Below are positions 21,923 through 26,538 of a stretch of DNA of 26,538 nt, one piece after another. Under the pieces are notes generated by a model, which ran no database searches, was not told where the DNA came from, and saw only the letters and a list, made by a program, of their open reading frames with translations. The DNA is from Dehalococcoidia bacterium (GTDB lineage: Bacteria; Chloroflexota; Dehalococcoidia; GIF9; AB-539-J10). Both the position numbers and the translations under genes were made by a program. Location of the stretch: the NCBI GenBank assembly GCA_030605665.1, contig JAUWHW010000005.1:1-26538 (forward strand), written 5' to 3'. Position 1 is the first letter of the stretch; each line of letters begins with the position of its first letter.

Positions 21923-22133
21923 TGTTTTAGCTACTGACATTCGATTTGATGCCGACAGGATGCATGTCCAGCTATCCGATGGGCGCGAAATCATTGTCCC
22001 GTTGGAATGGTTTCCTTCCCTACGCAATGCCACAGATGAGCAAAGAAATAGGTGGCGACTCATTGGTAAGGGAGTAGGAATCCATTGGGAAGACCTTGAT
22101 GAGGATATCTCGGTGGCAGGACTACTGCGGTGA
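21894..22133 (+). CDS. DUF2442 protein
   Basis: 79 residues from a GTG at 21894: VNTSAVEAINVLATDIRFDA, then HVQLSDGREIIVPLEWFPSL and RLIGKGVGIHWEDLDEDISV. These match the DUF2442 pattern (DGR.I.VPL.WFP.L...T.E.R..WRLIG.G.GIHW...DEDIS). GGAGA (21882-21886) is correctly placed. It overlaps the end of the DUF4160 gene by 29 bp. DUF4160/DUF2442 pairs are common in bacterial genomes and suspected toxin-antitoxin-like modules, with no settled function. Confidence 0.82.
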   Translation: MNTSAVEAINVLATDIRFDADRMHVQLSDGREIIVPLEWFPSLRNATDEQRNRWRLIGKGVGIHWEDLDEDISVAGLLR

Positions 22134-22150
22134 GCTTGATACCTCCTCGT

Positions 22151-22235
22151 GTCATTGTGAGCTCCTTCGCCTTCTGTCATTCTGAGGGAGAGGAACGACC
22201 GAAGAATCTCGTGGTGCTCAGGACAGGCTCCGGCG
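22151..22235 (+). repeat. Family A repeats after DUF2442
   Basis: GTCATTGTGAGCTCC (22151) is followed by a second unit GTCATTCTGAGGGAGAGGAA (22176) with GACCGAAGAATCTC and a diverged right side GCTCAGGACAGGCTCC. Same composite type as in ruvX, more decayed. Confidence 0.82.
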
Positions 22236-22249
22236 TGGCAGCGGCACTT

Positions 22250-22290
22250 TGTAGTAGCGGGGTTTATCCCCGCCTCAGTGGTTGGGGGAC
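22250..22290. repeat. Truncated family C repeat
   Basis: TGTAGTAGCGGGGTTTATCC to CCGCC, then GTGGTTGGGGGACGG: the first hairpin is complete and the second is cut off after its first arm. A family B copy starts 23 bp later. Confidence 0.75.
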
Positions 22291-22312
22291 GGAGCGGCGT
22301 TTGCAAATAAGC

Positions 22313-22378
22313 GTAGTGCGAGGCTTCAGCCTCGTGCCAGGCAGCAGCGGATGTACGACCTTAAAAGGTCGCACTACG
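22313..22378. repeat. Family B core (copy 3)
   Basis: GTAGTGCGAGGCTTCAGCCT opens the copy and TCGCACTACGA closes it. The segment joining the two hairpins is longer than in other copies (CCAGGCAGCAGCGGATGTAC). The terminal inverted repeats are absent. Confidence 0.82.
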
Positions 22379-22461
22379 AAAACCAATCGCCCCCTGTCTC
22401 TCGGTGGGAGTGGATGGGGAAAGGAGTCGGAGCTGACAGCTACTTGCCGGGCCATGAGAGT

Positions 22462-22491
22462 TTGCCATAGATACGTCTGATGTGATATGCT
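22462..22491 (+). promoter_or_regulatory. Possible promoter for the AbrB/RelE operon
   Basis: TTGCCA (22462-22467) and TATGCT (22486-22491) with an 18-bp spacer. The 30 bp after it carry a direct repeat GGAATAT-C-GGAATAT (about 22506-22520) that could be an operator for the AbrB-type antitoxin. Confidence 0.4.
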
Positions 22492-22532
22492 AAAATAAAA
22501 TAGTTGGAATATCGGAATATAGGAGTAAAGCC

Positions 22533-22850
22533 ATGTCGCAATTGATTCAAATCCGTAAAAAAGCGCAACTTACACTACCGCAATCCGTACGCCAGGAATT
22601 GGGCATTAGGGAAGGTGATTTGCTTGATGTTCGAGTTCAAAACGGAGCAATAGTGCTCAAGGTAAAGAAACTGGTGGATAGAGAGCAGGCATGGTTTTGG
22701 ACCAAGCGGTGGCAGGAGGGTGAAGCGGAAGCTGAGGAGGACATTCACTCTGGGCGTTTGCACCATTTTGCTGATGCCGGTAAGGCGATAGACTTCCTCC
22801 ATAAGGCAACGAAGAATGCCTCAGCTAAATCCACCAAGCCTATTGGGTAA
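22533..22850 (+). CDS. AbrB/SpoVT-fold antitoxin
   Basis: 105 residues. The N-terminal swapped-hairpin domain IQIRKKAQLTLPQSVRQELG then IREGDLLDVRVQNGAIVLKV is the AbrB/MazE DNA-binding fold. The C-terminal half (EAEAEEDIHSGRLHHFADAG then KAIDFLHK) is acidic-to-amphipathic and probably binds the toxin. AGGAG at 22521-22525 fits. Its stop overlaps the RelE-like gene start (TAATG), so the two are coupled. Likely autorepressor of the operon. Confidence 0.88.
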   Translation: MSQLIQIRKKAQLTLPQSVRQELGIREGDLLDVRVQNGAIVLKVKKLVDREQAWFWTKRWQEGEAEAEEDIHSGRLHHFADAGKAIDFLHKATKNASAKSTKPIG

Positions 22851-23110
22851 TGCCTATTGAGCTTACTGAGCGATTTGTCCGGCAATACGCAAAATTGCCT
22901 AGGGCAGTACAGCGGAAGGTAGATAAGGCACTTCGTCTTCTCGATAGAGATTTCAGACATCCGGGACTTCACAGCCATCAAGTAGAGAGTGCTCCAGGCA
23001 TTTTTGAAGCCTACGTTGATAGCAAGTATCGGATGACTTTTGAGCGACGCCGAGATGTATTCATAATGCGTAATGTTGATAGCCACGACGAATGTTTGAG
23101 AAAGCCCTGA
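22850..23110 (+). CDS. RelE/ParE-superfamily toxin
   Basis: 86 residues: MPIELTERFVRQYAKLPRAV, QRKVDKALRLLDRDFRHPGL, then FEAYVDSKYRMTFERRRDVF and MRNVDSHDECLRKP. The basic two-helix plus sheet layout and the Y/S-K-YR(M/V)(T/I)(F/Y) strand are those of RelE/ParE-fold toxins. The ending VDSHDECLR.P is typical of the subgroup encoded after AbrB-type genes. The stop codon lies at the edge of a decayed family A repeat. Target (ribosome-bound mRNA or gyrase) cannot be decided. Confidence 0.82.
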   Translation: MPIELTERFVRQYAKLPRAVQRKVDKALRLLDRDFRHPGLHSHQVESAPGIFEAYVDSKYRMTFERRRDVFIMRNVDSHDECLRKP

Positions 23111-23250
23111 GCATAGCGAAGGGACAGCAACCGAAGAATCTCCTCTTGAGTTCCTCCCTATCGTCAGGACTCAGAGCTTCGGCTCACCAGGATAAACTCC
23201 GCCAAGAATCTCACCCCACCGAGATTGCAGAGAAGATTGTCTATTAGTGG
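23105..23250. repeat. Decayed family A repeats after the RelE-like gene
   Basis: CCCTGAGCATAGCGAAGGG overlaps the stop codon. ACCGAAGAATCTCCTC, then GCTTCGGCTCACCAGGATAA and CTCCGCCAAGAATCTC follow; the latter matches the right part of the aroC composite. Old, rearranged copies. Confidence 0.72.
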
Positions 23251-23304
23251 CTGCGAACTCGCAGAGGTTCCAATCTCAGCCCGGGAACTGGGACTATTTT
23301 CCTA

Positions 23305-23350
23305 TTGACAGAGCATGCATATTGACAAATACTATGCTTTGCTGTTAGCT
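23305..23350 (+). promoter_or_regulatory. Tandem TTGACA promoter region for the secreted peptidase
   Basis: Two perfect TTGACA boxes (23305-23310 and 23322-23327) are 17 bp apart. The second pairs with TTAGCT (23345-23350) at 17 bp; the first could pair with TACTAT at 19 bp. Either would start transcription 40-60 bp before the ATG. Confidence 0.45.
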
Positions 23351-23403
23351 TAGTTTGCATAGTGAAATCGCATACTGGGAAATCAGTCAAGAGGTTCCGT
23401 GAT

Positions 23404-26250
23404 ATGGGTAATAAAGGAATATTTAATATGAGAAATGGCTGGTTGGCGGGAATTCTTGGGCTTATCTTGTGCCTCGTTCTGGTCCTTTCGGTTGTGGGAG
23501 TTGCGGTTACTGGGAGTGCTTCGGCAGATGAGGAAGGCCTGATTTACCCCATCATGCATCCCGACCGCGAGACCCGTGAAGAATGGATAGAGGCTTACAA
23601 TACTGCCCCCAGGGCTTATATAGAAATGGAGGGATTTCAAGTTCCCAGCCCGAGAGGGTCACTTAGCCTGTTAGACCATCTGGACTACATCCCGGTTGAG
23701 CGTAACCAGGGGTATTGCGGCAATTGTTGGGTGTGGGCTGGCACAGGTTGTTTGGAGGTTGCCCTTGATGTCCAGGAGGGAACAAAAGACCGTTTATCAG
23801 TGCAGTATGTGAACTCCTGTGGGGGTGGAGGATATGCTTGTTGCGGTGGATGGCTGTCAGATTTAGCGGACTTTTACACCAGTACCAGCCGCGCGATTCC
23901 GTGGTCTAACACCAACGCCAGTTGGCAGGATAGTGGCAAGATTTGTGCTGACGGGGCGTCGGATGTGTCCTGTGGCTCAATTTCTATTGTGCCTGACTAC
24001 CCCATTACCTCTATTACCGATGAAACAATTGTAACTCAGCCAGTGGATCAAGCCACGGCGATTGCCAATATCAAGAATGTGCTTAATCAGAACAGGGCTA
24101 TCTGGTTTGGTTTCTGGTTGCCTACTGACGCTGCCTGGAGCGATTTTCTAAGCTTTTGGAATACTAGTGGTGAGAGTGTCGTTTATGACATGGATAAGTT
24201 TTGCGGTGTTCCCGATGAGGATGCTGGCGGCCATGCCGTTCTGTGTGTGGGTTACAATGATGACAACCCTGCGAATGAATACTGGGTTATGCTGAACAGT
24301 TGGGGAACCGCCGGCGGTAATCGCCCCAATGGGCTCTTCCGTATAAATATGGATATGAATTACCAATGTGTGAATGACCCATATTACAGTTTCTACTGGC
24401 AGACTCTGGATGTCACCTTTGATATTGCAGAGCAGCCTGACATCACTGTTTCTCCCACCAGCTTTGAGAAAACGCTGGCTCCAGATACAACCCAGGACTA
24501 TATCCTGGACATTGGTAATGTTGGTAATCTCGCCCTTACCTACACTATCAGCGATGTGGAAACAACGGGAATGACCGCTACAGCAGGGAGTGAGAAGCTA
24601 CTTTCACAGTCGGCTAGCGTGGTGATGGAGGTCCCTGTGGAGGAAACTGGAGGTGTTGGGAATGGCTGGCAGAACATAATGACCGAGGACTTCGAGGGGG
24701 ACTTTCCCGGGACAAAGTGGGTTGATTTTTTTAGGGGTGTTGTGACATGTACACCTCAGTGGGTCAAGGACGACCATAGTTGTCACGGTGGTTCTTACAG
24801 TGCCTGGTACGAGCGAGGTACGACTCCGGGTAACGGTGGAATAGCTTATGGGCCCTTCGACCTGAGCGATGCCAGCGATGCTGAACTCAACTTTTACTAC
24901 TTCTATGACTTGCAGGAGTGCTCGGACCCCTACGGGGAAGCACTGTGTTTCGGCTGGGGAGCATCAGTCGGTGCAAGCTTCTACACAGCGCCATACTACT
25001 TCGGTGAAGAGTATTGCTCTCCTGCCGATTCCGGGGGCTGGCAATATGAGAGCTTTGACCTGACCAATGTGCCTGGGGTGGGCGATTTATGTGGCCAGTC
25101 ACAGGTGTGGATATGGTTCTGGGCTGGTAATGGCTGTTGTTACGCGGACACTGGACAGGGTGCCTTCATTGATGATGTTGTGCTGCGCAAGTATACCGCA
25201 GGGGCACCAGTGGACTGTCCCTGGCTGGATGAGGACCCCAAATGCGGTTCCGTGCCGGCGGGATGTCCTGCTGATTCCATAACCGTCAGCATAGATACCA
25301 CAGGACTTACCGAGGGTGATTACCACGCCAACATAGTTATTGTTAATAATGACCCCGACGAGGACCCCACCATAGTCCCGGTAAGCTTGCATGTTAGTAG
25401 TGCTAATAACCCACCAAACATACCAACTGATCCCTCTCCAGCAGATGATGCTACTGGGGTTCCCATTAATGCTGACCTGAGCTGGACTGGTGGTGACCCT
25501 GACGTTGGAGATACGGTAACCTACGATGTCTACTTTGGCACCAGTGTGAGTCCTCCTTTGGTGTCCAATGACCAGTCAGCAACAACCTATGACCCGGGCA
25601 CATTAAGCTACAATACCGGGTATTACTGGAAGATAGTGGCTACTGATAATCATGCCGCATCCACAACTGGACCTGTGTGGGATTTCACCACGGGGTCTGC
25701 TGGAGGGCCGCAAGCAAATAGAACCCTGCCTGATTCTGCTGTGGTAGAAAACGAGCAGTTTGAGGTGGGCATTGACATATCGGGTGCTCAGTTTGGGCAG
25801 GTAGTGGAAACTTTGCCGGAGAACTTTGACTTCGTCACCACTGATACCGTTGATGTTGAGTGTGAAGTTGTCTCAGGGATGTCTGAGGGTGGTGTTACGG
25901 GTGAGATAATAGGCGATAGGGAGGCAAAGTTTACCTTCTTTGCCAGTTCGGCAGTGGCCAGCAGCTTCAAATATTTTGTGACAGCGCCAGGTAGCCCGGT
26001 TGAGGGAGCCGCCTTTAGTGGAGTGCTTAGGCTTGGGCCTGAAGAGGAATACGCTGTTGGTGGCGATACCATCGTAGATGTCGGTACTGGAGGATGGGAC
26101 CCTTGGGTCTATGATACCGACCCTGAGGATGGCTACATTGAGATAAACGAGCTACTTCATGCCATAAGTGATTATATTGGCGGCAACATAACTATCAGTC
26201 AATTACTTAATGTGATTTCGCTCTATATAACTCACACTCCCAGGCCATAG
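23404..26250 (+). CDS. Secreted multidomain papain-family (C1A) peptidase with EF-hand/dockerin-like tail
   Basis: 948 residues from the ATG at 23404 (AGAGG upstream; another ATG at 23428 with AAAGGA is possible, as is a GTG at 23362). Signal peptide: NMRNGWLAGILGLILCLVLV ending ASA-DE. The C1A domain spans about residues 80-330: oxyanion Q102, nucleophile C108 in CGNCW, H277 in GGHAVLCVGY, N298 in LNSWG; all four are present, so it should be active. Then a BACON-like beta domain (about 346-385), a Cys-rich MAM/jelly-roll-like region (about 425-605), another short beta domain (GLTEGDYHANIVIVNNDP), an FnIII-like domain (about 670-775), a beta domain like those in archaeal surface proteins (about 778-895), and the tail YDTDPEDGYIEINELLHAIS. 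No sortase motif or membrane anchor follows. Probably an extracellular or surface-attached protein-degrading enzyme. Confidence 0.9.
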   Translation: MGNKGIFNMRNGWLAGILGLILCLVLVLSVVGVAVTGSASADEEGLIYPIMHPDRETREEWIEAYNTAPRAYIEMEGFQVPSPRGSLSLLDHLDYIPVERNQGYCGNCWVWAGTGCLEVALDVQEGTKDRLSVQYVNSCGGGGYACCGGWLSDLADFYTSTSRAIPWSNTNASWQDSGKICADGASDVSCGSISIVPDYPITSITDETIVTQPVDQATAIANIKNVLNQNRAIWFGFWLPTDAAWSDFLSFWNTSGESVVYDMDKFCGVPDEDAGGHAVLCVGYNDDNPANEYWVMLNSWGTAGGNRPNGLFRINMDMNYQCVNDPYYSFYWQTLDVTFDIAEQPDITVSPTSFEKTLAPDTTQDYILDIGNVGNLALTYTISDVETTGMTATAGSEKLLSQSASVVMEVPVEETGGVGNGWQNIMTEDFEGDFPGTKWVDFFRGVVTCTPQWVKDDHSCHGGSYSAWYERGTTPGNGGIAYGPFDLSDASDAELNFYYFYDLQECSDPYGEALCFGWGASVGASFYTAPYYFGEEYCSPADSGGWQYESFDLTNVPGVGDLCGQSQVWIWFWAGNGCCYADTGQGAFIDDVVLRKYTAGAPVDCPWLDEDPKCGSVPAGCPADSITVSIDTTGLTEGDYHANIVIVNNDPDEDPTIVPVSLHVSSANNPPNIPTDPSPADDATGVPINADLSWTGGDPDVGDTVTYDVYFGTSVSPPLVSNDQSATTYDPGTLSYNTGYYWKIVATDNHAASTTGPVWDFTTGSAGGPQANRTLPDSAVVENEQFEVGIDISGAQFGQVVETLPENFDFVTTDTVDVECEVVSGMSEGGVTGEIIGDREAKFTFFASSAVASSFKYFVTAPGSPVEGAAFSGVLRLGPEEEYAVGGDTIVDVGTGGWDPWVYDTDPEDGYIEINELLHAISDYIGGNITISQLLNVISLYITHTPRP

Positions 26251-26318
26251 CTGTTTAGAAATGTAGTGCGAGGCTTTAGCCTCGTGCACGACCCTGAAGG
26301 GTGGCACTACGAAATTTC
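26250..26318. repeat. Family B repeat (copy 4)
   Basis: GCTGTTTAGAAATGTAGTGC starts at the stop codon of the peptidase gene. The hairpins GAGGCTTTAGCCTC and ACCCTGAAGGGT follow, closed by CACTACGAAA. The right terminal repeat is not found. Confidence 0.85.
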
Positions 26319-26340
26319 TTTGGGCTTGCTTCGTTTCTCT

Positions 26341-26365
26341 GTTGCCGGGTTCATCTCCGCCTCAT
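26341..26365. repeat. Family C stub
   Basis: GCCGGGTTCATCTCCGCC, a diverged first hairpin of family C without its second half. Confidence 0.55.
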
Positions 26366-26370
26366 ATCCC

Positions 26371-26538
26371 TTAAATCCTAAGCACAAAATTCTAAAAGCT
26401 AAACGGTAAACGAAAGTCAAAAAGCAAAAAGCAAGATGCAAAATGACAGAGCAAAAGTTAAAAATCAGTTTAGTAAAGCCTTTTTACATTTTGAATTGTA
26501 ATTTTAATTTTTTATCTTTGATTTTTGATATTTGTTAG
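26371..26538. repeat. Family E AT-rich repeat (copy 2), running to the window edge
   Basis: AT-rich block with the same ordered motifs as 8042-8146: AAAATGACA, GTTAAAAATC, TTTTGAATTGTAATTTTAAT and TTTGATTTTTGAT. It is preceded by the phrase AAATCCTAAGCACAAAATTC. No gene is seen. Confidence 0.7.

Larger units (their letters stand above)
22134..22532. other. Gene-free stretch filled with repeats
   Basis: About 400 bp with no credible gene. It contains a family A pair, a truncated family C and a family B copy back to back, a short GC-rich imperfect hairpin (about 22391-22420), and a candidate promoter for the downstream AbrB/RelE pair. Confidence 0.75.

Noticed and set aside
17036..22378. CRISPR array
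   Set aside because: Repeats are palindromic, irregularly spaced, of several families and without uniform spacers or cas genes.
22130..22480. Open frame of 116 residues after DUF2442
   Set aside because: It is entirely a reading of repeat families A, C and B, with no ribosome binding site or homology.

Overview
The window reads as a chromosomal segment of an anaerobic bacterium, most likely Chloroflexota, class Dehalococcoidia or a close relative. This rests on three things: the housekeeping order alaS-ruvX-aroE ... aroC-aroKB-aspS-tig-clpP, the very high density of short palindromic intergenic repeats, and a secreted peptidase with a dockerin/EF-hand-like tail. The lineage call is inference from gene order and protein flavour; no rRNA gene is present. 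I saw no tRNA, rRNA or CRISPR array.

Layout. Positions 1-2972 are an eroded accessory block: the tail of an ISL3-like transposase, a compact SNase-fold nuclease behind a consensus promoter, a 52-aa unknown gene, the last codons of a GH38-like alpha-mannosidase, an apparently intact GH130 mannoside phosphorylase, a GT2 glycosyltransferase and a decayed GT4. Positions 3015-8044 hold ychF (minus strand), holA and alaS. Positions 8166-9604 hold ruvX and aroE, joined by a one-base overlap. An AT-richer radical-SAM/SPASM gene plus a DUF1464 (predicted ASKHA-fold kinase) gene follow at 9659-11670, then sppA and aroC. A small toxin-antitoxin patch (hicB with truncated hicA, meeting a vapBC-like pair tail-to-tail) separates aroC from a fused aroK-aroB gene. 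Then come aspS, tig and clpP. After clpP there is a 55-aa membrane microprotein, a frameshifted DUF4160 with a DUF2442 partner, an AbrB/RelE-type pair, and a large secreted papain-family peptidase. Repeats close the window.

The most striking feature is the repeat load and where it sits. At least four unrelated palindromic families are present. Family A (CATTCTGAG / CATTGCGAG type) occurs between genes and also in frame inside housekeeping genes: ruvX (about 37 residues plus a 17-residue tail), aroC (about 52 residues and again about 10) and aroB (about 9). It also supplies the last residues and stop codon of aspS. This resembles the Rickettsia palindromic elements that add peptides to proteins. 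Families B and C can each fold as a three-way junction, and one B copy carries a 38-nt insert flanked by a 4-bp direct repeat. Family E is AT-rich. The reading frames stay open and the catalytic motifs survive, so these proteins appear to tolerate repeat-encoded peptides.

Functionally, aroE, aroC and aroKB cover shikimate-pathway steps to chorismate. alaS, aspS, tig, clpP, ychF, holA and ruvX are core translation, folding, proteolysis, replication and RNA/DNA-processing genes. The mannoside block, the TA-like modules, the radical SAM pair and the surface peptidase are accessory.
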